A DNA stretch of 64,000 bases from Roseibium album (GCF_001404515.1 NZ_CXWE01000008.1:186001-250000), one strand, 5' to 3'; counted from the stretch's first letter, positions 16,990-26,097 are shown. Notes: generated by a model from the letters alone, not told the origin. Numbers and translations are program-made.

Positions 16990-18033
16990 TCAAGCCTTCT
17001 TCAGATACGCCACCAGAACGTCCAGGGCCGCCTGAAGATCCGACTTGTGGATCATTTCCGTCACCGTGTGGATGTAGCGCGTACCGACGACGATGCCGAC
17101 GGCCTTGGCACCTGCGGCAGCCTGCTGTGCCGCTGCCCCGTCCTGGCCACCCGCCGCCAGCATCGTGCGCTGGAACGGGATCTTTTCCTTTTCCGCAAGC
17201 GCCTCGAATTCCTTTACAAGATCACGGTCGGCGATGAAGCTGCTGTCCTTGACATGCAGACCGAAGCCATTGCCCTGGACTGTCGTGCGGTCCTGTTCGG
17301 GAACACCAGGCGTGTCACAGGCAAGGGTCGTGTCGACACCCAGGCCGATATCCGGCTTGATGGCAAAGGAAGCGGTTCGCGCACCGCGCAGGCCAACCTC
17401 CTCCTGACACGTAAAGGCAACGTGGATCTCGCATTCGTGCTTTGACTTGCCAAGTCCCTTGACGGCCTCCACACCGAGCCAGCAAGCGATACGGTTGTCG
17501 AGTGCCTTGGAAACGATCTTGTCTCCGATCTCGATCAGGGGCTCGTCCATCGTCACCATGTCACCGACCTTGACGACGTCCCTGGCCTTGTCGCCAAGCC
17601 CGATATCGACCACGAAGTCCTTTGGCTCGGGAACCTTTTTTCGTTCCTCGGGCGAAGAGATGTGAATGGGTTTGCCGCCCGGGTTCATGACGCCCTTGAA
17701 TTCACCGTCGTCGGTGGAAACGAGAACCCGGCGTGAGAACAGGTTGCGCGCATCGAAACCGCCGACTGGCTGAACGTGAAGAAACCCCTTGTCGGTGACA
17801 TGCGAGACCAGGAAGCCGATCTCGTCCATGTGACACAGGAGCATCACCTTCTTCGGGTCACCCTTCCTGGAACTCTTGCGACTGTTCCGCCGGCACAGAA
17901 GTGATCCCATCGGATCCACGGTCACTTCGTCGAAAAGCCCCTTGATCTCGTCTTGAATGAGTTCGCGTACCCGGTGCTCGTGCCCCGGGACGCCCGGTGT
18001 TTCGCACAGACGGCGAAGTAGTTCGATATTCAT
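16990..18033 (-). CDS. M42 family metallopeptidase (aminopeptidase)
   Basis: Cytoplasmic dinuclear-metal aminopeptidase of the FrvX/PepA-glutamyl class, 347 aa. Visible landmarks are LCETPGVPGHE at the N terminus, the ligand histidine in LLCHMDEIGFLV, the catalytic glutamates in TCQEEVGLRGA (about residue 212), the aspartate in GVDTTLACDTPG and the C-terminal ligand region GTRYIHTVTEM. Members form tetrahedral dodecamers that trim peptides. The gene stands alone and is convergent with the CtrA-box gene. Its start codon overlaps a small open frame on the other strand. Confidence 0.92.
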   Translation of the reverse strand: MNIELLRRLCETPGVPGHEHRVRELIQDEIKGLFDEVTVDPMGSLLCRRNSRKSSRKGDPKKVMLLCHMDEIGFLVSHVTDKGFLHVQPVGGFDARNLFSRRVLVSTDDGEFKGVMNPGGKPIHISSPEERKKVPEPKDFVVDIGLGDKARDVVKVGDMVTMDEPLIEIGDKIVSKALDNRIACWLGVEAVKGLGKSKHECEIHVAFTCQEEVGLRGARTASFAIKPDIGLGVDTTLACDTPGVPEQDRTTVQGNGFGLHVKDSSFIADRDLVKEFEALAEKEKIPFQRTMLAAGGQDGAAAQQAAAGAKAVGIVVGTRYIHTVTEMIHKSDLQAALDVLVAYLKKA

Positions 18034-18202
18034 GAAACATCCTGTCGGAGTGGTAAAAAATCCGGACAGATCCTATGCCGAAATCAACCTCCGGATAAAG
18101 GGCGGCAAACGCGTATTGTGGGTTGCAATTGCCAAGGGAGCTGAAAATCTGCAGAATTCCAGCAATTCGATTAACCGATTGCTCTCCAAATTTTCCGATT
18201 AA
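18032..18202 (+). CDS. possible small protein, divergent from the M42 peptidase
   Basis: A 56-codon frame opens with an ATG that overlaps the M42 start codon on the opposite strand. It reads MKHPVGVVKNPDRSYAEIN, then GGKRVLWVAIAKGAENL, which looks protein-like, and lies in the intergenic region before the patatin gene. No ribosome-binding site is visible and no family is recognised. It may be chance; I keep it only as a candidate. Confidence 0.22.
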   Translation: MKHPVGVVKNPDRSYAEINLRIKGGKRVLWVAIAKGAENLQNSSNSINRLLSKFSD

Positions 18203-18336
18203 GTCCTATCTTTTTCAAATTGCCATTGCAGTGTCGTAATTGGTCGCAAACATTTAAGGACAGATAACATAAGCGTGTGTGGCGGACCTGCGAACAGACG
18301 CTGCCCCTTCCAGATTGACCACCCCGGGGACCAACC
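18203..18336. other. intergenic region upstream of the patatin gene
   Basis: With the doubtful small frame excluded, about 300 bases (18034-18336) separate the M42 and patatin genes. I see no RNA gene or strong hairpin; the AT-rich part before 18260 is the likely promoter of the patatin gene. Confidence 0.4.
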
Positions 18337-19422
18337 ATGACCCAGAAAAGACGTTTTATTCTATCTATTGACGGCGGCGGTGTCCGCGGACTTATTCCAT
18401 TGCGCATTCTCGAAACGCTTGAAAGCCGCCTTGGCCAGCGGGGCGTCAACAAGCCAATGCATCAGATTTTCGACCTGATGGCCGGAACTTCGACAGGCGG
18501 ACTGATCACCGCCGGACTGAGCGCACCGCGGCCCGGCGGGAAAGCCGGAGAAGCCGCCGCCACCATTGCCGAGCTCAGAAATTTCTACGAGCGCGAGGCG
18601 CGGGACATCTTCAAGAATTCCATCACGGCACGGCTGGCGCGCGCGCTGAGCAATCCGCTCGGCCTGTTCGACGAGACCTATGACACGCGGCCTTTGGAAA
18701 AGCTCCTGAAAGAAAGGTTCGGCTGGACCTCCATGGCCAGCGCGCTGACAAAACTGGTCCTGACCGCATATGACATTGAACAGCGCAAGGCCGTGTTCAT
18801 GACCAACGGACTTGAGGAAAACGGCAGCCAGCCGAATGACTACTATTTCTGGCAGGCCGTGCGCGCGACCACGGCTGCACCTTCCTATTTCGAACCTGCC
18901 CGTGTCGAGAACCTCACCCTGAAGAGCGATGAGGCTCTTGTCGACGGCGGTGTCTTCATGAACGATCCGGCAATCGCGGCCTATCTGGAAGCCCGCAAGA
19001 TCGGCTGGGACCAGGACGAGTTGGTCATACTGTCACTTGGAACCGGCAAGGCTGAAAAACGACCGTTCCCCTACAAGGAAGCGATTGGATGGGGCGCGCT
19101 CGGATGGATGCAGCCGTCCAAGGGTGTACCCATCCTGTCCATTTTTGCGGACGGACAGTCTCAAACGTCCGCCTACCAGGCACAGCACCTTTTCGACGAA
19201 TTGCCCAACGTGACGTATCACCGTCTGAACGCTGTTCTCGACGCGGAAGCCGAAGACATGGACAACGCACGTCCCGGCAACATCATCGCGTTGAACGGAG
19301 CAGCCGATCGGGTGATCCGCGACCACACTGTTCTGCTCGACGAGTTGGCCGATCTGTTGAAAGCCCACATGGAAACATCAGAAACGGATGCGCAGCATCC
19401 CGATTTGGTGCATGCTGCCTGA
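18337..19422 (+). CDS. patatin-like phospholipase
   Basis: Cytoplasmic Ser-Asp dyad lipid hydrolase, 361 aa. The oxyanion loop is DGGGVRG (residue 12 on), the nucleophile serine sits in GTSTGG (about 49-54), and the dyad aspartate is in ALVDGGVFMND (about 203). This is the CBASS-effector/CapV and eukaryotic calcium-independent iPLA2-like subclass by sequence feel, but no CD-NTase, E1/E2 or JAB gene lies nearby. The role is therefore more likely membrane lipid turnover than antiphage defence. No signal peptide is present. Confidence 0.88.
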   Translation: MTQKRRFILSIDGGGVRGLIPLRILETLESRLGQRGVNKPMHQIFDLMAGTSTGGLITAGLSAPRPGGKAGEAAATIAELRNFYEREARDIFKNSITARLARALSNPLGLFDETYDTRPLEKLLKERFGWTSMASALTKLVLTAYDIEQRKAVFMTNGLEENGSQPNDYYFWQAVRATTAAPSYFEPARVENLTLKSDEALVDGGVFMNDPAIAAYLEARKIGWDQDELVILSLGTGKAEKRPFPYKEAIGWGALGWMQPSKGVPILSIFADGQSQTSAYQAQHLFDELPNVTYHRLNAVLDAEAEDMDNARPGNIIALNGAADRVIRDHTVLLDELADLLKAHMETSETDAQHPDLVHAA

Positions 19423-19493
19423 AGATCAGGCTGCCGCATTGCCGACAGGCAGGATTGCGGCAACCTGCCGACACAGATGCACGAGGCTGACCC

Positions 19494-20582
19494 GTGACCG
19501 AGCGTGGACGATCTGAGCGGACTTTCCGGAAGAGACATTTTGCCGGCCTGGTGGCGTTGATTGCGGTTGTCGCAGTCAGCCCCTCTCTTGCCGCGGTCAC
19601 ACCTGTCCCGGCGGCCAAACCGGGCGGAACCGCTTCTGAAGACTATCAGCCGAGCCTCACAGTTGTTGCCGGTGTCCCTGTTCCTGCGAAAAAACGGGAA
19701 GTTCCGGAGGGCTACGTCGCAACGAAACCCAAGCTGGTGCTTCGCTCGCAATTGCCGGCAAAGGACTATTTCGGAGCCGCGAACGGCCCGGCTCCCCTGA
19801 AAGCGCGTGCAATTGGCTCCTACGCCAAAGGCTGTCTTGCCGGTGGTGCTTCGCTTCCACCTGACGGGGCGAGCTGGCAGGCAATGCGACTTTCGCGGAA
19901 CAGAAACTGGGGACACCCGGAACTGATCGACTATCTCAAGGATCTTGCGACCGATGCACCGAATGTCGGCTGGAACGGTCTTCTGGTCGGAGATCTCGCC
20001 CAACCCCGCGGCGGACCCATGCTCTCGGGCCACGCCAGTCATCAGATCGGCCTTGATGCCGATATCTGGCTGACGGAAATGCCGAACCGGAGGCTTACGG
20101 TTGAAGAGCGCGAGGAAATCTCCGCGATTTCGATGCTCAAGGGCCCTCTCGATATCAAAGGCGCCGATCGTAGGGTTGATCCGAGAAAGTGGACAGATAC
20201 CCATGCGCGCCTGATCCGCCGTGCGGCCTCCGACAAGCGGGTCGCCCGGATCTTCGTCAATCCGACGATCAAGAAGGCCCTGTGCGAATTCGAAAAGAGC
20301 CGTGACCGTGCCTGGCTGCGCAAGGTGCGCCCGTGGTGGGGGCACCACTATCATTTCCATGTCCGCCTTGCCTGTCCGAAAGGAAGCGGCGGCTGCAAGA
20401 ACCAGAACCCACCGCCTCCGGGTGACGGATGCGGTTCACATCTGACCTACTGGCTGTCCGACGAACCATGGGTGCCGAAGAACCCGCCCAAGCCGGGTGA
20501 AAAACCGAAAATCGTCAAAAAACGACCAATGGCACTCGCAGCCCTGCCCAAAGCCTGCCAGACTGTGCTGACGGCGCAGTAG
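19494..20582 (+). CDS. mepA: penicillin-insensitive murein endopeptidase
   Basis: Periplasmic LAS-type zinc endopeptidase, 362 aa, that cuts D-alanyl-meso-DAP cross-links in peptidoglycan. A basic N terminus and hydrophobic run (residues about 15-35, FAGLVALIAVVAVSPSLAA) form a signal peptide. Zinc and catalytic residues are visible in SGHASHQIGLDADIWL (about residue 178 on) and WWGHHYHFHVRLACP (about 280 on), with cysteines and a Pro-rich tail after it. The GTG start at 19494 is the first that places the signal peptide correctly. It lies 71 bases after the patatin gene. Confidence 0.93.
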   Translation: MTERGRSERTFRKRHFAGLVALIAVVAVSPSLAAVTPVPAAKPGGTASEDYQPSLTVVAGVPVPAKKREVPEGYVATKPKLVLRSQLPAKDYFGAANGPAPLKARAIGSYAKGCLAGGASLPPDGASWQAMRLSRNRNWGHPELIDYLKDLATDAPNVGWNGLLVGDLAQPRGGPMLSGHASHQIGLDADIWLTEMPNRRLTVEEREEISAISMLKGPLDIKGADRRVDPRKWTDTHARLIRRAASDKRVARIFVNPTIKKALCEFEKSRDRAWLRKVRPWWGHHYHFHVRLACPKGSGGCKNQNPPPPGDGCGSHLTYWLSDEPWVPKNPPKPGEKPKIVKKRPMALAALPKACQTVLTAQ

Positions 20583-20705
20583 GATTGTTCTCCGTTCCAG
20601 TGTCATGGACCATGCTCGGATCGCCGGTTTGCCAAATTTTCAATCGCTGTCGCAGTCGCGAACTTGTTAGGCATGACGATCAAAACGCATATCGGCACAG
20701 AACGC

Positions 20706-21224
20706 CTACCGGCCTTCAGGCGCTCTCGTCTCGCTCAATACCTTCGTCAGAAACACCAGATCCAGCCAGCGGCCAAATTTCGTGCCCGTTTGCGGCAATC
20801 TTCCAGTGACTTCAAAGCCAAGCGCCTCGTGGAGACGGATAGAAGCGAGGTTGTCGCCGTCGACGCCCCCGACAAGAACGTGAATCCCGTCGGCTTCAGC
20901 GATCTCCAGAATACGAAACATCAGATTTCTGCCAATCCCCTGCCTGTGCCTTGATGGATCGACATAAACCGTATGTTCAACGGTGAACCGGTAGCCCTCC
21001 TTCGAACGGAATGGCCCGTAGCTGGCAAACCCTGCCACGCTTTCCTGTGTGTCCACTGCTACAATCACCGGGAAGCCCTGGCTTTTTCTGGCTTCAAACC
21101 AGGTCACCCGGTCCTCCAGCGTCTCCTCGCAGCCTGTCCAGGCAGCCGTCGTCTCTCGCACCGCATGATTGTAGAGCGCCAGGATGGCGGGGATATCTTT
21201 GGCTTCAGCGTTTCGAATATGCAT
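20706..21224 (-). CDS. GNAT N-acetyltransferase, phosphinothricin-type
   Basis: Acyl-CoA N-acetyltransferase, 172 aa. IRNAEAKDIPAILALYNHAV at the start, TVYVDPSRHRQGIGRNLM as the acetyl-CoA loop (R/QxxGxG/A) and LHEALGFEVTGRLPQTGTKFG at the end are the marks of the Pat/Bar subgroup that acetylates phosphinothricin or methionine sulfone/sulfoximine. The natural substrate in this organism is unknown. It is convergent with mepA and divergent from lepA. Confidence 0.87.
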   Translation of the reverse strand: MHIRNAEAKDIPAILALYNHAVRETTAAWTGCEETLEDRVTWFEARKSQGFPVIVAVDTQESVAGFASYGPFRSKEGYRFTVEHTVYVDPSRHRQGIGRNLMFRILEIAEADGIHVLVGGVDGDNLASIRLHEALGFEVTGRLPQTGTKFGRWLDLVFLTKVLSETRAPEGR

Positions 21225-21293
21225 GGTTCATCTCATTTGCGGGCAGTCCAAATTCCGCGGGTGACGACCGATCTCACGGCGAATTTGAATTGT

Positions 21294-21309
21294 CATGATA
21301 AATATCATG
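21294..21309. promoter_or_regulatory. 16-bp near-palindrome between GNAT and lepA
   Basis: CATGATA (21294-21300) and TATCATG (21303-21309) are perfect 7-bp arms around a 2-base centre, in the 237-base divergent region. It fits a dimeric regulator operator; no family consensus was recognised. Confidence 0.4.
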
Positions 21310-21461
21310 CCTGATATACGTCATTTGCCGGTAGGGAACCGGCACCGCCGAACAGCTGCAGCACCTGACCATCGTTCGTTCCGCAAAAAAGCAACGGATT
21401 TCCGGCTACCACGCGCGCATTTTTCTGGTCGAAAGCAAATTGCGGTGGTAAAGGGGCGGCC

Positions 21462-23267
21462 ATGACGACGAAGACGCTTTCCAACATCCGAAATTTTTCC
21501 ATCGTGGCCCATATCGATCATGGCAAGTCGACGCTCGCCGACCGTCTGATCCAGATGACAGGAACGATGACCGACCGCGAAATGACCGAACAGGTTCTCG
21601 ATTCCATGGATATCGAGCGCGAACGCGGTATCACGATCAAGGCTCAGACTGTCCGGCTGATCTACACTGCAAAGGACGGCCAGCAGTATACGCTGAACCT
21701 GATCGACACCCCCGGCCACGTGGACTTTGCCTATGAGGTTTCACGTTCGCTGGCCGCCTGCGAAGGCTCTCTGCTTGTGGTCGACGCCTCGCAGGGTGTG
21801 GAAGCGCAGACGCTCGCAAACGTCTATCAGGCGATCGACAACGACCACGAGATCGTCACGGTCCTGAACAAGATCGATCTGCCGGCTGCCGAACCGGAGC
21901 GCATCAAGGAACAGATCGAAGACGTCATCGGGATCGACGCCTCCGATGCCTGCATGATCTCCGCGAAGACCGGCCTCGGTGTCGAAGATGTGCTGGAAGC
22001 GATCGTCCACAAGCTGCCGGCGCCCAAAGGTGATCCGGACGAAACCCTGAAAGCGATGCTGGTCGATAGCTGGTACGACACCTATCTCGGTGTGATGGTC
22101 CTGGTACGCGTCATCAACGGCTCGCTGAAGAAGGGTCAGAAAATCAAGATGATGGGAACGGGCGCCTCCTACGACGTCGACCGCGTCGGTGCCATGACGC
22201 CGAAATTCATCCAGGTGGATGAGCTTCGTTCCGGCGAAATCGGTGTGATCACCGGATCCATCAAGGAAGTGGCCGACACACGGGTTGGCGATACGATCAC
22301 GCTGGACAAGAAGCCGTGCGCAGAACCCCTGCCGGGTTTCAAGCCAGCCCAACCGGTCGTATTCTGCGGTCTCTTTCCGGTCGATGCCAACGACTTTGAA
22401 GACCTGCGCGCCGCGATGGGCAAGCTTCGGCTCAATGATGCGAGCTTTTCCTTCGAAATGGAAACTTCCGCAGCGCTCGGATTTGGCTTCCGGTGCGGGT
22501 TCCTCGGCTTGCTGCACCTGGAAATCATCCAGGAGCGACTGTCGCGTGAATTCAATCTGGACCTGATCGCGACCGCGCCGTCTGTTGTCTACCAGATGAC
22601 GCTGACAGACGGCTCGGATTTCGAATTGCACAACCCGGCGGACATGCCGGATGTCGTCAAGATAACAGAAATCCGCGAACCATGGATCCGGGCAACGATC
22701 ATGACGCCCGACGACTATCTCGGTGCCATCCTGAAGCTCTGTCAGGAACGGCGTGGTATCCAGGTGGATCTTTCCTATGTCGGTTCACGCGCCATGGTCT
22801 CCTACGACCTGCCGCTCAATGAAGTCGTCTTTGATTTCTATGACCGGCTGAAGTCAGTTTCCAAAGGTTACGCCTCATTCGATTACCAGATTTCCGACTA
22901 CCGGGCGGGCGACCTCGTCAAGATGTCGATCCTGGTCAATGATGAGCCGGTGGATGCGCTGTCCGTCCTCGTCCACCGCAGCCAGGCGGAGCGCCGTGGC
23001 CGGGCCATGTGCGAGAAGCTGAAGGACCTGATCCCGCGGCACATGTTCAAGATTCCGATCCAGGCCGCCCTTGGTGGACGCGTGATCGCCCGCGAAACCA
23101 TTTCGGCCCTGCGCAAGGACGTAACCGCGAAATGCTACGGCGGCGACGCGACCCGAAAACGAAAGCTTCTGGAAAAGCAGAAGGCGGGCAAGAAGAAGAT
23201 GCGCCAATTCGGCAAGGTCGAGATCCCTCAGGAAGCCTTCATCCAGGCCCTGAAGATGGATGAGTAA
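21462..23267 (+). CDS. lepA: elongation factor 4 (ribosome back-translocase)
   Basis: Translational GTPase LepA, 601 aa, full length. The P loop is AHIDHGKSTLADR, switch II is DTPGHVDFAYEV, and NKIDLP completes the nucleotide site. The C-terminal LepA-specific region is present, ending ATRKRKLLEKQKAGKKKMRQ and then KVEIPQEAFIQALK. It binds stalled ribosomes under ionic stress and in initiation or biogenesis. Single-gene unit in this window with a purine-rich AAAGGGG before the ATG. Confidence 0.98.
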   Translation: MTTKTLSNIRNFSIVAHIDHGKSTLADRLIQMTGTMTDREMTEQVLDSMDIERERGITIKAQTVRLIYTAKDGQQYTLNLIDTPGHVDFAYEVSRSLAACEGSLLVVDASQGVEAQTLANVYQAIDNDHEIVTVLNKIDLPAAEPERIKEQIEDVIGIDASDACMISAKTGLGVEDVLEAIVHKLPAPKGDPDETLKAMLVDSWYDTYLGVMVLVRVINGSLKKGQKIKMMGTGASYDVDRVGAMTPKFIQVDELRSGEIGVITGSIKEVADTRVGDTITLDKKPCAEPLPGFKPAQPVVFCGLFPVDANDFEDLRAAMGKLRLNDASFSFEMETSAALGFGFRCGFLGLLHLEIIQERLSREFNLDLIATAPSVVYQMTLTDGSDFELHNPADMPDVVKITEIREPWIRATIMTPDDYLGAILKLCQERRGIQVDLSYVGSRAMVSYDLPLNEVVFDFYDRLKSVSKGYASFDYQISDYRAGDLVKMSILVNDEPVDALSVLVHRSQAERRGRAMCEKLKDLIPRHMFKIPIQAALGGRVIARETISALRKDVTAKCYGGDATRKRKLLEKQKAGKKKMRQFGKVEIPQEAFIQALKMDE

Positions 23268-23601
23268 GGAACCGGCTGTCACGAAGCCCTGCGCAAGACC
23301 CGGAGATTGTCCAATCAATTTCAAACAGGCAGAAACCGCACTTGCGGCATTCGCAGCATAGGCAGTTTGCGAGGTTCGTGCGCACGTGTTCTGCTGGTCG
23401 GTCATAACAACCGGTCACTCGCAAAAGACATGTACACTGTGTGATGTCCTGTATAGTTCTCCTGGTATCGAAAACCTGTTCCGGAACCTGCAGGGAGGCT
23501 CGGCTGCTCAACTCTGCTGCATGAGGACGCTTGTTATTCACAATCAAGTATTTTAAGCGACTTGCGACTGCTTCACCGTCTTACGTTCTGATGAGATTCG
23601 T
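23268..23601. other. intergenic region between lepA and the glycosyltransferase
   Basis: About 334 bases with no convincing gene on either strand, no tRNA fold and no T-run terminator. The last 60 bases are more AT-rich and probably carry the promoter of the next gene. Confidence 0.4.
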
Positions 23602-24783
23602 ATGAAAATTGCTTTTGTCAAACAGGATGTTTACCAGGACCTATATGTCTGTCCGGCAGGGACAAAAGACGCGCATGCGCTGCTCTTTTCCTCAATGATG
23701 AGGGTCGGGCCGGTCGGGCTGTTCACCGAACTCGACACTTCCTTTTACATTGTGGATGAGGATCCGGCTCCGGAGTGTCAGATCTATCGAAGCGTTATTC
23801 CGAAAATCGCAGATGACGTGAAACTCCTGAAGACCAAGACGATCGAGCATCTTCCAGGTGAAGAATTCAAAAGACCCGGCAGTCCGTACCCAAACGGTCA
23901 TTTCTCTGTGCCTTGCCGCTCAATCGACTGGTCGGATTTCGACGTTGTCATTTCGATCAATGTTTCAATTCCGAAAGACGTCATTCGCCAGCATCCGCAA
24001 GTCTTGTTCTGCTACATGATCGGCGAAGCGAACCTGGCCTCGAAATGGGCGGAATTCGGCTACGACGTTTGCCTGAACCAGCTGATCTCAAACAACATCA
24101 CGTCGAAAATCGGCGGTGCGGTCGACTTCCCCTACACATTTGTTGGTCCACATTGTCTTGAAAACCTCCTGAGGCAGGAGTTGGGGCGAGGATCTTTGCA
24201 GGACGGCGTATATGCAGAGATCAACATGTCCTCGGAGCGGCCGGTCCAATCTCCTCCCGATGAGCTCAAACCCCTCGTTGACGACGGTTATCGGGTTCGC
24301 ATCCACAAGCAGAACATCAAAGAAAATCTGCAGGAACTTTACGATGCAAAATACTTCGTCAAACTGGGAGGACGACTGATCCGGGGCAACTCGGTCATTG
24401 AAGCTGTTTCCTGCGGAACTCTCGTGCTCCTCCCTCGCGACACACTGATCCATGAGGAGTTGATTCCCGAAGGCTGCTCGGTTGAAAATCTCGAAGAATT
24501 GACAGAGAAAGTCCGGTACCTGGACGACAATCCTCTTGAGTACGAGCGCCTGTTGAACCTGCAGCGCGATGTCGTTCGAAAGATGTGCTTTGAAAATGCA
24601 GTGACCTCGCTGGAGCGATGCCTTCAGGACAAAAGAATAATAATGTCGAAGGGAAGCTTTCTTTCCCAGGCACTTCAACGCAAACGGCGCGCCTCGGTCA
24701 AAACCGATCTTTTCCTTGCGAAAACGGCGACGCGCTTCAGGAAAAAATACTCAAGGGTCAGGCGTGCGTTGAATCTCGACTGA
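23602..24783 (+). CDS. glycosyltransferase-like protein (GT-B C-terminal domain)
   Basis: Protein of 393 aa, probably a cytoplasmic glycosyltransferase. The C-terminal half has the GT-B donor-site pattern KYFVKLGGRLIRGNSVIEA followed by SCGTLVLLP and YLDDNPLEYERLLNLQ, as in GT1/GT4 enzymes. The N-terminal half is less familiar (DVYQDLYVCPAGTKDA). The C terminus is Arg/Lys-rich and may contact membrane or acceptor. No polysaccharide genes adjoin it, so the product is unknown. GC is slightly lower than in lepA. Confidence 0.65.
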   Translation: MKIAFVKQDVYQDLYVCPAGTKDAHALLFSSMMRVGPVGLFTELDTSFYIVDEDPAPECQIYRSVIPKIADDVKLLKTKTIEHLPGEEFKRPGSPYPNGHFSVPCRSIDWSDFDVVISINVSIPKDVIRQHPQVLFCYMIGEANLASKWAEFGYDVCLNQLISNNITSKIGGAVDFPYTFVGPHCLENLLRQELGRGSLQDGVYAEINMSSERPVQSPPDELKPLVDDGYRVRIHKQNIKENLQELYDAKYFVKLGGRLIRGNSVIEAVSCGTLVLLPRDTLIHEELIPEGCSVENLEELTEKVRYLDDNPLEYERLLNLQRDVVRKMCFENAVTSLERCLQDKRIIMSKGSFLSQALQRKRRASVKTDLFLAKTATRFRKKYSRVRRALNLD

Positions 24784-24974
24784 GGAGCTGTTCCGGATTT
24801 GCCCACGGGCATGACAATCATTGCCTGCTGCGGTCCACGACATTCATCGCCACAAAGAACTCCTTCTTCTTGTGCACTGAGTTCATCCTGAATCCGACTG
24901 CGCATCGCGCATAGCAATCTTCGGCGGTCGAGTTGTGATGGCTAGGTGAGCCGCCTTCTGTCCAGTCAACCTTT

Positions 24975-25574
24975 TCAGTCCACGGCAACGACCTGGCCGG
25001 TTATCGCGCCTTCGACACATTTTGCATACGCCAGACCGACACGTCTGGAAGATACCAATTCGTGCCCTGGAAACCAGGCTCCGTACTGGTCAGAGGAAAC
25101 TTCAAGCAAGCCGGGACTGACGACGTTGAGGCGCAGGTTTTTCGGCAGGTCGATTGCCGCAGCCTTCACAAAACCGGCCAGGGCGCCGTTCGCCGTTGCA
25201 GCCCCTGCCCCCATCAGGACTGGATCCCGGTCCAAAATGCCGCTGGTCAGGGTGAAGGATCCGCCATCATTCACAGCGTTCAGTCCGGCAAGCACAAGAC
25301 CGATCTGCGTCAGGACCTTGTTTTCAAGGCCATAGCGAAACGTGTCGGCCGTCATGTCGCTAAGGCGACCGAATTCAACTTCTCCGGCTGCCGATATGAC
25401 CGCGTCGACCGGGCCTGTCTGCAAATACATTGCCTCGACGCTCTCAGGCGATGCGAGATCCACCGCAATGTCTCCGGAGGACCGGCCGGCCGTGATGATT
25501 TCGTGACGGCTGGAGAGTTCCTCAAAGGCCGTCTTGCCGACGTCGCCGGATGCACCAACGAGAATGATCTTCAT
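24975..25574 (-). CDS. short-chain dehydrogenase (MerR-linked)
   Basis: SDR protein of 199 aa, shorter than the usual 250. The N-terminal cofactor motif is VGASGDVGKTA with SSGDIAVDLASPESVEAM following. The region ANGALAGFVKAAAIDL replaces the usual YxxxK helix: the active-site Tyr and Lys are not obvious, so it may be an atypical SDR (like the short reductases often annotated only as short-chain dehydrogenase). Its ATG overlaps the stop of the MerR gene as ATGA, so the two are translated together and the SDR is probably the regulated output. Confidence 0.78.
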   Translation of the reverse strand: MKIILVGASGDVGKTAFEELSSRHEIITAGRSSGDIAVDLASPESVEAMYLQTGPVDAVISAAGEVEFGRLSDMTADTFRYGLENKVLTQIGLVLAGLNAVNDGGSFTLTSGILDRDPVLMGAGAATANGALAGFVKAAAIDLPKNLRLNVVSPGLLEVSSDQYGAWFPGHELVSSRRVGLAYAKCVEGAITGQVVAVD

Positions 25575-25933
25575 GACAGATCTCCTTCGATTTTCTTGTA
25601 TGTTTCAATCTTGTAGGCAAGTACCTTTGAACATTGATCCAGGTCAGCGCGACGTTCCCGAAGCCGCACTTCGTGCCGGAGCAGCACGGCCTTGCGTTCC
25701 GGGATGCTGGACGCACCCTGGCGGTAGAGTTCCGCAAAGCGCCGCATTTCCTTCATCGGCATCCCGGTCTTGCGCAGCCAGTACAGCAGGGTGAGCCATT
25801 CTATGTTTTCCGGTGAAAACCGGCGCAATCGATCCGGACCGCGCTTTATTGCCGGCACAAGACCCGATTTCTCGTAGTACCTGATCGTGTCGGCGCTCAG
25901 GCCCGATATCGTCGCTGCTTCGGAAATCCGCAT
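25571..25933 (-). CDS. MerR family transcriptional regulator
   Basis: DNA-binding regulator of 120 aa from ATG 25933, which has the strong site AGAGGTGAGG just upstream; longer in-frame starts at 25996 run through the promoter. RISEAATISGLSADTIRYYEKSGL is the winged-helix MerR start, and FSPENIEWLTLLYWLRKTGM continues it. The effector part is a plain coiled-coil helix without Cys clusters, so metal sensing is unlikely. It leads an operon with the SDR, and its own promoter carries a MerR-type palindrome. Confidence 0.9.
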   Translation of the reverse strand: MRISEAATISGLSADTIRYYEKSGLVPAIKRGPDRLRRFSPENIEWLTLLYWLRKTGMPMKEMRRFAELYRQGASSIPERKAVLLRHEVRLRERRADLDQCSKVLAYKIETYKKIEGDLS

Positions 25934-25959
25934 TGGCCTCACCTCTTTGACTTGAGGCA

Positions 25960-25990
25960 AATCTACGGGCCTGGAGTGGCTCCAGGTCAA
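25960..25990 (-). promoter_or_regulatory. MerR-type promoter with 19-bp spacer and palindromic operator
   Basis: On the minus strand TTGACC (25990-25985) and TAGATT (25965-25960) are separated by 19 bases, the over-long spacer used by MerR-regulated promoters. The spacer holds CCTGGAG/CTCCAGG arms around a 3-base centre (25970-25986). It lies 27 bases before the MerR ATG, which predicts autoregulation of the merR-SDR operon. Confidence 0.8.
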
Positions 25991-26049
25991 GGACAAAGAT
26001 CAATACAAAAAGGGCCCGCAACTCTTTGCGGCAGGGCTCCTGAAACCAG

Positions 26050-26097
26050 AAACGGCGCCGGATCTGGTCCAGGCGCCGTTTTCTGATTGCGATTTTT
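26050..26097 (+). terminator. hairpin with plus-strand T-rich tail
   Basis: AAACGGCGCC (26050-26059) and GGCGCCGTTT (26072-26081) form a 10-bp stem with inner GGA/TCC pairing; TTTT and later a TTTTTT tract follow on the plus strand. No plus-strand gene ends here, so its target is unclear. It may act on both strands to separate the MerR promoter from the DUF1127-like gene. Confidence 0.4.

Noticed and set aside
18337..19422. Patatin gene as part of a CBASS antiphage operon
   Set aside because: No cyclic nucleotide synthase, Cap2/Cap3 or HORMA/TRIP13 gene lies on either side.
19218..20360. Minus-strand frame of 380 codons across patatin and mepA
   Set aside because: It spans two well-supported plus-strand genes and has no recognisable domain.
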